From Prevotellaceae bacterium UBA4332 (GTDB lineage Bacteria > Bacteroidota > Bacteroidia > Bacteroidales > Bacteroidaceae), in the NCBI GenBank assembly GCA_002394365.1, contig DGTQ01000006.1:22402-86401 (forward strand): a stretch of 64,000 nucleotides of DNA, in the 5' to 3' direction. The position numbers were made by a program, and so were the translations under genes. How positions within the stretch are numbered: the stretch's first letter is position 1; each line of letters opens with the position of its first letter. Below are positions 1 through 8,554 of this stretch, piece by piece. The notes under the pieces are model-generated. The model had not been told where the DNA came from, ran no database searches, and saw nothing but the letters and a program-made list of their open reading frames with translations.

Positions 1-2
1 CT

Positions 3-1046
3 GGTGGAGCAGCAATAGCTGCCAGCCGATTGTTGCAGGCACTGCGCCATAACGGAGTGGAGGCAACGATGCTATGCCGCAAGAATAATATCGGGAAACA
101 GTCATGGACAAGTATAATGGAACGGGCGGTGATATGGATGTTCAATGGTTTTTCGAAGAAAGACCTTTGGGCAACCGACATAGCACTGTTCGGGCAGGAC
201 ATCACCAAGACCAGGGAATATAGGGAGGCAGACGTGATTCACCTTCACTGGATAAACCAGGGATTTATCTCCTTATTTCAAATAGAGCGCTTCATAAAAG
301 ACGGCAAAAAGATAGTGTGGACCATGCATGATGCGTGGAACACCATGGGAGCATATCATCTTGCAATACAAAGACGGGAAAGCTTAATGGAACGCTGGAC
401 ATGGCGACGCAAACGGGAACTATACTCTCTCAACAAGATACAATTCGTAACGTGCAGCCGATGGCTGAGAGAGGAGACTCGGCGCAGTGAACTGACGGAA
501 CAACTGTCTGTAAAGGCTATACCAAACCCCATTGATACCGCTCTCTTTGCGCCCCAATCAACAAAAAAGCATGGACGGCGCGTGCTCTTTGTAGCACAGA
601 ACGTAAACAACCCCATGAAAGGTATGAGCTACCTGGACGAGGCAGTGGCGATGCTCAAAGGTAATGACGCAGTAGAATTGATAGCTCTCGGACGTGATAT
701 ACCATATATAAATGATGAGGTGGAGATGGCGAGGCTGTATAACAGCGTGGATGCCTTCGTGCTGCCCTCGCTGTCGGAGAACCTGCCCAACACCATCATG
801 GAGGCGATGGCATGCGGAGTGCCCTGCGTGGGGTTCGACGTGGGGGGCATACCCGAGATGATAGACCACGGGAGGAATGGCTACGTGGCTCGACTGAAAG
901 ACGCGAGAGACCTGGCTGAGGGCATACGCTTCGTGCTCGACCCAGAGAACCGCGAGCGCCTCGGCAGGGCGGCAAGGGAGAAGGTGATGCAATGCTACAG
1001 CGAGGCGGCTGTGGCTCGTAAGTACATGGAGGTGTATGATGGATAA
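3..1046 (+). CDS. Glycosyltransferase family 4 (GT-B), 5' end cut by window edge
   Basis: The reading frame is open from base 3, and the residues before the first possible TTG start (position 30) read GGAAIAASRLLQAL. That is the normal glycine-rich N-terminal loop of this family, so the true start lies upstream of the window. Near the C-terminus the segment SLSENLPNTIMEAMACGVP followed by GGIPEMIDHGRNG is the E-x7-E nucleotide-sugar binding region of GT4 retaining enzymes. The likely role is cytosolic transfer of a sugar from a nucleotide sugar to a lipid-linked glycan precursor. Its 3' end overlaps the next gene by 11 bp, as in a tightly packed polysaccharide operon with the following membrane proteins, glycosyltransferases and flippase. 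The sugar and acceptor cannot be read from sequence. Confidence 0.9.
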   Translation, partial: GGAAIAASRLLQALRHNGVEATMLCRKNNIGKQSWTSIMERAVIWMFNGFSKKDLWATDIALFGQDITKTREYREADVIHLHWINQGFISLFQIERFIKDGKKIVWTMHDAWNTMGAYHLAIQRRESLMERWTWRRKRELYSLNKIQFVTCSRWLREETRRSELTEQLSVKAIPNPIDTALFAPQSTKKHGRRVLFVAQNVNNPMKGMSYLDEAVAMLKGNDAVELIALGRDIPYINDEVEMARLYNSVDAFVLPSLSENLPNTIMEAMACGVPCVGFDVGGIPEMIDHGRNGYVARLKDARDLAEGIRFVLDPENRERLGRAAREKVMQCYSEAAVARKYMEVYDG

Positions 1047-2706
1047 ATTCAAGAGGTTTGTTTACACATCGGTCCGACTGTTCGCCGTAAGGAGGGAGGA
1101 GAGGCTGACGGCTCTCGCTGCCTTCGCCATCTTCGCGGTGCTCAACGCCATGACCGTAGCGAGATACTGGGACCTGTTCAGCCAGCCTGCTGCTGGCGGC
1201 TATCGCAGCCTCTTCGTAAGGAATTTCCGCATTTCGGGCTTCGACCCCCTTACCTACCAGGTGGTGTCGGAATGGTTTCCTGCCTACAATATCTACCGCC
1301 ACCCTCTGCTGGCGTTCTTCATGTGGCCGATGAGCATGGCTGACAGGGGGCTGATGGCTCTTACGGGGCTGAACTGGGCAACGGTGCTCACGGCGCTGGT
1401 GCTCGTGCTGTGTGCCACCTACTCTGCCATATTCCTCTTCCGCATAATGCACAGCGTGGTGGGACTGGGCACGAGGCAAGCCAACGCCCTCTGCCTGCTC
1501 TACTTCTCCTTTGCCTACGTCATGCTGGCAAGCATGGTGCCCGACCATTTCGTAATGTCGCAGTTCTGCCTCCTGCTCACCCTCTGGATTGCGGGGGAGA
1601 AGCTCAGGAAGAAATCGGCTCTCAACATGTGGCAGACCATCGTGCTGTTTATCTTCACGGCTGGTGTGTCGCTCAACAACAGCCTGAAGGTATTTCTTGC
1701 CGCCCTGGTAACGCGAAGGAGGCGCTTCTTCAAGCCCATCTTCCTGCTCTTTGCCGTCATAGTGCCTGCGTGCCTCATCTGGTGGTTTGCCCGATGGGAA
1801 TACTCTGCATGGGAAGCACCGAGATACAGGGCGAGGCAGGAGCAGAAGATGCACCTGCAGCAAAGGCGCACCGAGATTATCAGGGCGCAGGTGGCAGACT
1901 CGCTGAAAACGATAGGTGCTTCCGAGCCCGATTCTGCCACCATTGCCAGGGAGATGAACCGCATAATAAAGCAGCGTGCCATAGCCAAATATCGCAGAGA
2001 CCACAAGCAGATATGGAACAGGAACAAGGGCAAGCCCTTCATGAAGGGCGAGTTCATGGGGTGGACAGACAAAACCACCTCGCGATGGGATGCGGGGGTG
2101 GAGAACCTCTTTGGCGAGGGGCTCATGCTGCATGAGGACTACCTACTGGGGGATGTGCTGAGAAACCGTCCCGTAATAGTGACTTACCGAAACTGGTTCA
2201 ACTACGTCGTGGAGGGCATCGTGGTGCTGCTCTTTCTCTGCGGCATCTGGTGTGGCAGGCGCGAGGTGTTCCTCTGGACTGCCATGTCGTCCTTCCTCAT
2301 GGATATGACGCTCCACATGGGGCTGGGCTTTGGCATAAACGAGATTTACATCATGTCGCCCCACTACCTGTTTGCCCTGCCCATAGCCATAGCCTACCTC
2401 GTAAAGCAGTTCACAGTTCGACCCCCTCTCGCTCCAACTTGTTGGCTTGCCAGAGCAAGAACTCCCCCCAAGGGGGAGGACTCCCTCTCCTTCTTTGCAA
2501 GCAAAGCCAACAAGTTGGAGCGGGGAGAGGGGTGGGGAGAGGTCTCAATCTTCAATTTTCAATCTTCAAAACCTCCGCTCCAACTTGTGGGCTTGCCAGA
2601 GCAAGAAACCTTATCGTCAGCGCTAACCTTACTGTTATATGCGCTGGCAGCCTACATGTTTGTGTGGAACATTACATTGATAACCGAATACCTCTTCTTT
2701 CTATGA
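1036..2706 (+). CDS. Polytopic membrane protein, DUF6080-like, with an in-frame repeat insertion
   Basis: This 556-residue protein has multiple hydrophobic segments and resembles the DUF6080 family found in Bacteroidales surface-glycan loci; its function is unknown. A conserved block (FRISGFDPLTYQVVSEW, then YRHPLLAFFMWP) is shared with the next gene. A charged K/R/Q-rich region (about residues 260-340) probably forms a soluble loop. From about residue 458 to 525 the protein reads like translated intergenic repeat (PLAPTCWLARART, KANKLERGEG, SIFNFQSS). The paralogue downstream passes directly between the same two membrane segments without it. The start is the first of two adjacent ATGs (1036, 1039) inside the upstream gene; the stop overlaps the next start as ATGA. 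A glycan polymerase or acyltransferase-like role would be a guess from context only. Confidence 0.8.
   Translation: MMDKFKRFVYTSVRLFAVRREERLTALAAFAIFAVLNAMTVARYWDLFSQPAAGGYRSLFVRNFRISGFDPLTYQVVSEWFPAYNIYRHPLLAFFMWPMSMADRGLMALTGLNWATVLTALVLVLCATYSAIFLFRIMHSVVGLGTRQANALCLLYFSFAYVMLASMVPDHFVMSQFCLLLTLWIAGEKLRKKSALNMWQTIVLFIFTAGVSLNNSLKVFLAALVTRRRRFFKPIFLLFAVIVPACLIWWFARWEYSAWEAPRYRARQEQKMHLQQRRTEIIRAQVADSLKTIGASEPDSATIAREMNRIIKQRAIAKYRRDHKQIWNRNKGKPFMKGEFMGWTDKTTSRWDAGVENLFGEGLMLHEDYLLGDVLRNRPVIVTYRNWFNYVVEGIVVLLFLCGIWCGRREVFLWTAMSSFLMDMTLHMGLGFGINEIYIMSPHYLFALPIAIAYLVKQFTVRPPLAPTCWLARARTPPKGEDSLSFFASKANKLERGEGWGEVSIFNFQSSKPPLQLVGLPEQETLSSALTLLLYALAAYMFVWNITLITEYLFFL
2408..2612 (+). repeat. Composite intergenic-type repeat embedded in frame in a coding sequence
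   Basis: This stretch of about 205 bp begins with a TTCACAGTTC string. It continues with an inverted pair (GCTCCAACTTGTTGGCTTGC at about 2431, its near-complement at about 2500-2522), then GGGGAGAGG-type sequence, then TCTTCAATTTTCAATCTTC, then a second partial CTCCAACTTGTGGGCTTGCC. The same modules in the same order lie between genes at 6097-6240 and, in part, at 9600-9776. Here they are translated without a stop. Confidence 0.85.
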
Positions 2707-4061
2707 TGTCATTCGCAAGGAAACATAGGGAAACACTGCTGATAGTGCTGGGGGGCTTCGTCATCATGTCGGCTCTCAACACGATGATGGTGCTATGGAA
2801 GCCCGAACTCTTCACCAGCACGAAATACGGGGCATGGAGCCTCTTCTGGAATAACGGCGAATTCTCTGGCTTCGACACCTACACCTACATCGTCGTGTCC
2901 TCCTTCAGACCTGTCTATGTGCTTACCCGCCACCCCCTGCTTGCCATGATGATGTGGCCTCTCTATGCCATCAACGACCTACTGCGAGACGAGTTTCACC
3001 TCAACTGCGCCATCTTCGTAGTGGCTGTGGTGTGGACACTGCTCGCCACCTGCTCCTGGACTCTCCTCTACAAGATTCTGCGCAGGCTGGTAGTCCTGCC
3101 CTGGCATGTAGCCCTGATGCTCACGCTGCTGTTCTTCTCCTTCTCCCACGTGATGATTATCACCTTCTTCCCCGACCACATGTCGCTCACCCTACCCCTG
3201 CTCCTGCTCACCATATACCTTGCTGGCAGGGCTATACAGCAGCAGCGCACCATGCCCCTGTGGCAATCGTTGCCCCTGGCGTTTCTGGCTACGGGGGTGA
3301 CCACCACCAGCATAGTAAAGACGGGACTGGCAGACCTCTTCACCCAGTGGGGCAGAAAACCCCTCGCCGACGTATGCCGCCACTTCCTCTGGTACATCAT
3401 ACCCCTCGGCTTGCTCCTTGGCGCATACCACTACCAGATGCAGACCACCCAGAAGGACGAGAAGGCTTTTGCCGACAACATAGTGAGGAAGAAATCGGCA
3501 AAGGACAAGGCCTTCGCAAAGAGGATAGAGGCTGAGAAGGCGAAGCAGGCAAAGGTAAGGCAGCAGCAGATATTCGACAACCTCTTCGTAACCAATACCG
3601 AGTACTACATAGACCGCATGCCGTCACTCGTAGAGAACATCTTTGGCGAGGGGCTCATCCTGCACGCAGACTACACCCTTAAGGATGCCAACCGCGAGGG
3701 GCACCGCCCCGTCCTCGTGAGGTACAGCCACTGGTGGTACTACGCCGCAGAGGGCACCATCGTCCTGCTGTTTCTCCTCGGACTGTGGTGTGGCAGGCGC
3801 GAGCGCATAATGTGGATGGTATTCTCCATGTTCCTGTTTGACATGCTCATCCACGTGGGGCTCAATTTCGCCTCTGCCGATGTATATATCATGACTGCCC
3901 ACTGGGCTTTCATCATACCGATAGCCTACGCCCACCTGCTCAAGAAGGCACACCGTCACAGCAAGACATTGACAGGCTGCCTGCTCTGCATCATAGCCTG
4001 CCTCGCCCTCTTCCTCTGGTGGCATAACCTCTCGCTTGTAGTTGATTATATGTTTACTTGA
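2703..4061 (+). CDS. Polytopic membrane protein, DUF6080-like (second paralogue)
   Basis: This is the 452-residue paralogue of the preceding gene. The start ATG at 2703 overlaps the upstream TGA stop (ATGA), so the two are translationally coupled; the open frame extending further upstream is only a shadow. Shared blocks are GFDTYTYIVVSSFRP, TRHPLLAMMMWP, VENIFGEGLILHADY and LLGLWCGRRERIMWM. A charged segment (about residues 240-290, rich in K, E and Q) is probably the same soluble loop. It lacks the repeat-derived insertion of its sibling: the last two membrane segments are joined by a short KKAHRHSKTLTG linker. Function is unknown; the location argues for a part in assembly or modification of a surface glycan. 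Confidence 0.82.
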   Translation: MMSFARKHRETLLIVLGGFVIMSALNTMMVLWKPELFTSTKYGAWSLFWNNGEFSGFDTYTYIVVSSFRPVYVLTRHPLLAMMMWPLYAINDLLRDEFHLNCAIFVVAVVWTLLATCSWTLLYKILRRLVVLPWHVALMLTLLFFSFSHVMIITFFPDHMSLTLPLLLLTIYLAGRAIQQQRTMPLWQSLPLAFLATGVTTTSIVKTGLADLFTQWGRKPLADVCRHFLWYIIPLGLLLGAYHYQMQTTQKDEKAFADNIVRKKSAKDKAFAKRIEAEKAKQAKVRQQQIFDNLFVTNTEYYIDRMPSLVENIFGEGLILHADYTLKDANREGHRPVLVRYSHWWYYAAEGTIVLLFLLGLWCGRRERIMWMVFSMFLFDMLIHVGLNFASADVYIMTAHWAFIIPIAYAHLLKKAHRHSKTLTGCLLCIIACLALFLWWHNLSLVVDYMFT

Positions 4062-4066
4062 AGAGA

Positions 4067-5161
4067 ATGACACGTGTGTTTCACATAATATCCAGACTTG
4101 ACGTTGGTGGCGCTGAGAGTGTCGCCATCAATATAGCGAGACATCAGGGCAAGGATGTGGAGCAGCACATCGTGGAGCTGCAACGGGGCTGTTCTCCTTT
4201 CACCACGTCATTGATACGTGACCTGGAGCAGGCACACATACCCTGTCATCGCTCCTGCCTGCCCGTGAAATGGCACATGCACTATTATGCCGACCGTCTG
4301 GTGTCGCTGCTCTTTCCTCTGCGCCTGCTATGGCTATGGCTGAGGTATCGCCCAGACATCATACACTCTCATACCGAGATGCCTGACATGGCTGTATGGT
4401 GGGGGCTAAGGGTCTTTCCCTTTATAAGGGTCAGGGTGGTTCGCACCATCCACAATACTCGCCTCTGGAGCGGCATGGGCTTTATAGGGCGGCGAGTGGA
4501 GCGATTCATGCAGTCTCGCAATGCCAACATCGCCATATCAGAGGGGGTTCAACGGGCTTATGTGGCTGAATATGGAGGCACTCCTCCCCCCATTATATAT
4601 AATGGTGTAAGGGTGCCTGCCCTCAGACTTCCCGTGCGCTCTCTCCATAATCCCGTCCACATCCTGTTTGCTGGGCGTTTTGAGCAACAGAAGGGTATCG
4701 ACACTCTCTGCGACATCATCTGCCAGTTGCAGGATGACGACAGGTATTTCTTCCACGTTCATGGCAGCGGCAGACTGCAGACTGTGGTTGACAGCCGACT
4801 GAGGGGGCTACGTAATGTGGAGACTGGTGCTCCGATAGCTAATCTTGCCGATAAAATGGGGGATTTTGACTATCTTATCATGCCCTCCCTGCATGAGGGA
4901 CTGAGCATCCTGGCTATCGAGGCTTCTATGAATGGCTTGCCACTGATGATAAACCATTGTGCAGGGCTTTCCGACACCTTGCCCCCCGACTGGCCGCTGG
5001 CTGTCAACAACAACGACCTCGCTGGGTGGCTGCATCTCTTTAATGACGTGCTGCCTACTGCCGACAGGGCTTCGCTCATCACGCAGGCACGCTCCTTCGC
5101 AGAACGACGCTTTGCCCTGACCACCATGCAGACAGAATATGTAAAACTATACACAACATGA
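4067..5161 (+). CDS. Glycosyltransferase family 4
   Basis: This GT-B retaining glycosyltransferase has about 364 residues. N-terminal RLDVGGAESVAINIARH is the acceptor-side glycine loop. HILFAGRFEQQKGIDTL opens the C-terminal nucleotide-sugar domain, and PSLHEGLSILAIEASMNGLP is the E-x7-E region. Two starts are possible: TTG at 4058, which overlaps the upstream stop, or ATG at 4067 with AAGAG just before it. I prefer ATG 4067 because family members begin with a short strand like MTRVFHIISRLDVGG. The stop overlaps the next ATG (ATGA). It probably adds one sugar to a lipid-linked intermediate on the cytosolic face; donor and linkage are not deducible. Confidence 0.88.
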   Translation: MTRVFHIISRLDVGGAESVAINIARHQGKDVEQHIVELQRGCSPFTTSLIRDLEQAHIPCHRSCLPVKWHMHYYADRLVSLLFPLRLLWLWLRYRPDIIHSHTEMPDMAVWWGLRVFPFIRVRVVRTIHNTRLWSGMGFIGRRVERFMQSRNANIAISEGVQRAYVAEYGGTPPPIIYNGVRVPALRLPVRSLHNPVHILFAGRFEQQKGIDTLCDIICQLQDDDRYFFHVHGSGRLQTVVDSRLRGLRNVETGAPIANLADKMGDFDYLIMPSLHEGLSILAIEASMNGLPLMINHCAGLSDTLPPDWPLAVNNNDLAGWLHLFNDVLPTADRASLITQARSFAERRFALTTMQTEYVKLYTT

Positions 5162-6096
5162 GCATCACCATCCTCATACCCATCTATGGCGTGGAGCAGT
5201 ACATAGCCCAGTGTGCCGAGGCGCTCTTCAGCCAGACGTATCAAGACATAGACTATGTCTTCTGCAACGACTGCACCCCCGACCGCAGCATCGCGGTATT
5301 GCAGGAGGTCGTTGAGCGCTACCCCAATCGCAAGCCCCGCGTCAGGATAATCAGCAACGAAACGAACAAGGGCATAGGCTACACACGCAAAAGGCTCATC
5401 GACGAGGTGCATGGCGAAGCCTTCTTCTTTGCAGACAGCGACGACGTGCTCCCTGCGAATGCAATGGAAGTGCTCGCAGGACGGATGCAGGAGACGGATG
5501 CCGACATAGTGGAGGGAGCCTACCGTGAGTATCATGATGGCAAACTCGGTGAGCCATGCCTGCCCAGCCATGACGATGCCGACTCATATTTCAGCAAGGC
5601 GCTCTGCCAGAACATCATCCAGCTTCGAGTGTGGGGCAAGCTCTTCAAGGCGAGCGTCATAGCCAGAGTGCCCTCCCTATTCCTTGAGGGCATCGACTAT
5701 GCCGAGGATGTCTGTGCCACCTCCCGCCTGGTAGCCGTAGCCTCCCGCGCCTGGACCGACGAGGTAGTCTACTGGTATCGCACAGACAACACAGCCTCCT
5801 ACACCAAGAACATATCGCAAAAAAATATCCTCTCCTACTTCCGCGCCATGAGAGAGGTGTTGCGCTTCTACCACATGCGTGGCCATCTGCCACTGAGCGT
5901 CGAGATAGGCATGCTCAACTGCTATCGCGAGTGCCGCAAGTCTGGTGTGCCCCTCAGCGAGGCAGATGCCATCTTGCAGTATTACCCTGAGCACCTCAGC
6001 GCCAAGCTCCTCTACTCCCTCTTGCACAGCAATGCAGTGCCCCTCCCTATCTCCGACCTGCTCTATCGCATAGTCAGGGGGGTGGCAGTATTATAA
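5158..6096 (+). CDS. Glycosyltransferase family 2 (GT-A)
   Basis: A 312-residue inverting GT-A enzyme. The start MSITILIPIYGVEQYIAQC is the classic first strand of GT2 enzymes, DYVFCNDCTPDRS follows as the nucleotide-binding loop, and FFFADSDDVLP carries the DxD-like metal-binding motif (about residues 91-97). The ATG overlaps the stop of the preceding glycosyltransferase by four bases (ATGA), which implies coupled translation. The C-terminal half is predicted soluble or peripheral, with no clear membrane helix. The gene belongs to the surface-glycan operon; the sugar transferred cannot be stated. Confidence 0.88.
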   Translation: MSITILIPIYGVEQYIAQCAEALFSQTYQDIDYVFCNDCTPDRSIAVLQEVVERYPNRKPRVRIISNETNKGIGYTRKRLIDEVHGEAFFFADSDDVLPANAMEVLAGRMQETDADIVEGAYREYHDGKLGEPCLPSHDDADSYFSKALCQNIIQLRVWGKLFKASVIARVPSLFLEGIDYAEDVCATSRLVAVASRAWTDEVVYWYRTDNTASYTKNISQKNILSYFRAMREVLRFYHMRGHLPLSVEIGMLNCYRECRKSGVPLSEADAILQYYPEHLSAKLLYSLLHSNAVPLPISDLLYRIVRGVAVL

Positions 6097-6240
6097 TTCA
6101 CAGTTCACAATTCACAGTCTTTCAACACTCCGCTCGGCTCTGCCGCTTGCAACAAGCAAGAACCCTCCGCTCCTCCCCTTCTTTGCAAGCAAAGCCAACA
6201 AGTTGGAGCGGGGGAAGGTCAGGGAGAGGTCTCATTCTTC
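6097..6240. repeat. Intergenic composite repeat (TTCACAGTTC, REP-like hairpin, GGAGAGG module)
   Basis: The gap between the GT2 gene and the flippase is filled by repeat modules. TTCACAGTTCACAATTC strings come first, then CGGCTCTGCCGCTTGC, then CTTTGCAAGCAAAGCCAAC and AAGTTGGAGCGGGG, then GGGAGAGGTCTCATTC. The order matches the in-frame copy at 2408-2612. No terminator T-tract was seen, so the operon may read through it. Confidence 0.75.
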
Positions 6241-6253
6241 ATTAAAATAACAA

Positions 6254-7708
6254 ATGCCAGAAACATCACTAAAAGAACGCACAGCCAAGGGGCTCTTCTG
6301 GGGCGCCATGAACAGTGGCACCACCCAGGTGCTCAACCTCGTCATCGGCATCTTCCTTGCCCGATTGCTGTCACCAGAGGCTTACGGCATAGTGGGCGTG
6401 CTCGCTATCTTTGTAGCCATAGCAGGCGACCTGCAGAGTGCAGGCTTCACCCAGGCACTCATAAACATCCGTCGCCCTGCCCCACGCGACTACAACAGCG
6501 TCTTCTCCTTCAATGTGCTGATGTCCTTTATCATCTATGCCCTGCTCTTTCTCTCAGCCCCCCTCATAGCCTGTTTCTTCCGTCAGCCCTGCCTCGTGAG
6601 CGTGTCCCGAGTGCTGTTTCTCACCTTCTTCATCTCCTCCCTCGGCATAGCCCACGGAGGCTACATGATAAAAAACATGATGAACAAGGAGATAGCCATC
6701 ATCGGAGCCCTCGCCCTCGTCTGCTCAGGTGCCACAGGCATCACCCTCGCCCTGCTCGGCTTCTCCTACTGGTCGCTGGTGTGGCAACAGATAGCCTATA
6801 TCTGCGTCATCAACCTGGGGCGCTACTATTACGTAAAAGAATGGCGCCCACGCCTCACCCTCGACTTCGCCCCCGTAAGGCAGATGGCACCCTTTGCCCT
6901 CAGGATACTCGTAACAAAGATTATCAATACCACCTCCAACAATATTCTTACCGTCATCTTCGGCAGACTCTTCCCCATACGTCAGGTGGGCAACTACTCG
7001 CAGGCGTTCAAGTGGGACACCATGGCAAACTCCCTCATCGCCAACACCGTGGGGCAGCTTGCCCAGCCCGTGCTCGTGGAGAGCAGAAATAACGGCAACG
7101 GAAACAATAACGGCAACCATGTTTACCGCAAGATGATACGCTTCACGGCATTTCTCTCCATGCCCCTCATGCTGGGCTTGTCGCTCGTGGCGCGAGAGTT
7201 CATCCTCGTCACCATCGGCAGTGCGTGGCTGGGGTGCGTACCCCTCCTTCAGGTGCTCTGCGTGGGTGGAGCCTTCATGCCCCTTCACACCATGTACCAG
7301 AATCTCGCCATCAGCAGTGGCAGGAGCGACCTCTTCATGTGGCTCAACATAGCCCAGATAGTCCTGCAGACAGTCATCATCCTTGCCTTTGCGCCCTATG
7401 GCATGCACGTCATGGTCACAGCCTATTCCCTCTTCATCATCCTCTGGCTCCTGCCCTGGCATTTCTACACAGGTCGCCTCATAGGCTATCGCTGGCTCGA
7501 TGCCGTCAGGGACGTAGTTCCCTTCCTCGCAGTAGCCGCAATCACCATGGCGGCAACCTATTTTGCCACCCTCGCCATAGAAAACATCTACCTCCTGCTC
7601 CCTGCAAGGATTCTCCTTGCCGCCATCATCTACTACGCCCTCATGAAACTCTTTGGCGCACAGATAATGAAGGAGTGCGAGAGGTTTCTGCTCAAAAGAA
7701 AACTATAG
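6254..7708 (+). CDS. Wzx-type oligosaccharide/lipopolysaccharide flippase (PST family)
   Basis: This 484-residue polytopic protein starts with KERTAKGLFWGAMNSGTTQ and LVIGIFLARLLSPEAYG, the signature of polysaccharide transport (PST/MATE-like) flippases; about 12-14 membrane segments are expected. It should move undecaprenyl-linked repeat units or O-antigen precursors from cytosol to periplasm, completing the assembly line of the upstream glycosyltransferases. A short low-complexity string NNGNGNNNGN (7087-7118) interrupts the loop just before YRKMIRF. The same AACGGAAACAATAACGG-type DNA occurs in frame in sprA and in the DUF349 gene. The stop TAG lies inside a CTATAG hexamer that also supplies the stop of the convergent licD gene, so the two genes overlap by 6 bp. 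Confidence 0.9.
   Translation: MPETSLKERTAKGLFWGAMNSGTTQVLNLVIGIFLARLLSPEAYGIVGVLAIFVAIAGDLQSAGFTQALINIRRPAPRDYNSVFSFNVLMSFIIYALLFLSAPLIACFFRQPCLVSVSRVLFLTFFISSLGIAHGGYMIKNMMNKEIAIIGALALVCSGATGITLALLGFSYWSLVWQQIAYICVINLGRYYYVKEWRPRLTLDFAPVRQMAPFALRILVTKIINTTSNNILTVIFGRLFPIRQVGNYSQAFKWDTMANSLIANTVGQLAQPVLVESRNNGNGNNNGNHVYRKMIRFTAFLSMPLMLGLSLVAREFILVTIGSAWLGCVPLLQVLCVGGAFMPLHTMYQNLAISSGRSDLFMWLNIAQIVLQTVIILAFAPYGMHVMVTAYSLFIILWLLPWHFYTGRLIGYRWLDAVRDVVPFLAVAAITMAATYFATLAIENIYLLLPARILLAAIIYYALMKLFGAQIMKECERFLLKRKL
7087..7118 (+). repeat. AACGG/AACAATAACGG low-complexity string in frame in the flippase gene
   Basis: AAT, AAC and GGC/GGA codons encode NNGNGNNNGN. The family also occurs in sprA (16462-16518) and the DUF349 gene (56126-56156), and a short AACGATAACGG remnant follows the kdgK stop at 58016. 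Confidence 0.7.
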
Positions 7709-8542
7709 TGGGAAACCCTCTGGTATTACTCTCTCGTCAAAATTAAGGTATCGGTGCTTGTGTTCCGACACCCTTTTCTCCACAGGTGGCAAGGTCATGT
7801 AGTCACCATACAAGCACGTCAGGTAACCGTCATAATCACGTGGAATCTTCACCGTAGTGTCGGCAAAAGGATAATCTATCACGTCCTCAAACCATTCACG
7901 TTTGAATATCTTTCCTGCCCACTGCGTCACGCACACAGTCTTGTTTCCGTCAAATCCGCTGTACCACGCCTGGTAGTCGAGAAAACGCCTCAGCATCACT
8001 CCCCTCAGCGGTCTCGTGAGGAGCACCTGTAGCTTATACATAGCCCTCTCCATGTCTCCCCCCGCCATGTCTCTCCACAGGTCGGTAGTCCTTATGTTGC
8101 TTACCGTCTTCAGGTAGTTGTAGAATTTCTTCTGACTGCGCCTCTGTATAGCTGTCAACTCCTCGTCACTGCAACTGAAGTTATCCAGAGCAAACACATC
8201 CACATACACCCCCATGAGGAAAGGAAACTCCTCCTCCTCCCATAGCGTGGTATTCATGTCCGACACCTTGGCAAAAGGCAGGTAATACCCCTTGTCACGC
8301 AGAGAGAGCACGTCAAACCCCAGCCTTTGCGCCTCCCCTTTCAGGTCAAGCAGCCTCTCGTAGTCAGCCCTCGGCATGTATATGTCTATGTCGTCATCCC
8401 AGGGGATGAAATTCTTGTGGCGCACAGCCCCCAGCACCGTTCCCCCGCAGGCTATGTACCTCAGGTTGTGGCTCTCGAGAAAATCCACCGTAAACTTAAA
8501 TACGTGCAGTATCTGCGCCTTGAAGCGTTCGTCAAAATTCAT
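7703..8542 (-). CDS. LicD family phosphotransferase
   Basis: This 279-residue LicD-type protein has the diagnostic motif CGGTVLGAVRHKNFIPWDDD followed by DIYMPR (about residues 32-58), whose acidic cluster fits the nucleotidyltransferase-fold active site. LicD enzymes transfer phosphocholine or other phospho-alcohols from a CDP-activated donor to glycans. Thirteen bases upstream on the same strand lies the asparagine-synthase-like gene, and beyond it a CDP-glycerol-type cytidylyltransferase; together they suggest addition of a CDP-activated phospho-substituent to the glycan built by the convergent operon. The substituent (glycerol phosphate, choline or other) is an inference. The 3' end overlaps the flippase stop by 6 bp. 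Confidence 0.88.
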   Translation of the reverse strand: MNFDERFKAQILHVFKFTVDFLESHNLRYIACGGTVLGAVRHKNFIPWDDDIDIYMPRADYERLLDLKGEAQRLGFDVLSLRDKGYYLPFAKVSDMNTTLWEEEEFPFLMGVYVDVFALDNFSCSDEELTAIQRRSQKKFYNYLKTVSNIRTTDLWRDMAGGDMERAMYKLQVLLTRPLRGVMLRRFLDYQAWYSGFDGNKTVCVTQWAGKIFKREWFEDVIDYPFADTTVKIPRDYDGYLTCLYGDYMTLPPVEKRVSEHKHRYLNFDERVIPEGFPL

Positions 8543-8554
8543 ATCTTCTTTGGC

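Noticed and set aside
2250..2702. Upstream extension of the second DUF6080-like gene
   Set aside because: It is an alternate-frame shadow of the first gene; the ATG at 2703 overlapping the previous stop is the natural start.
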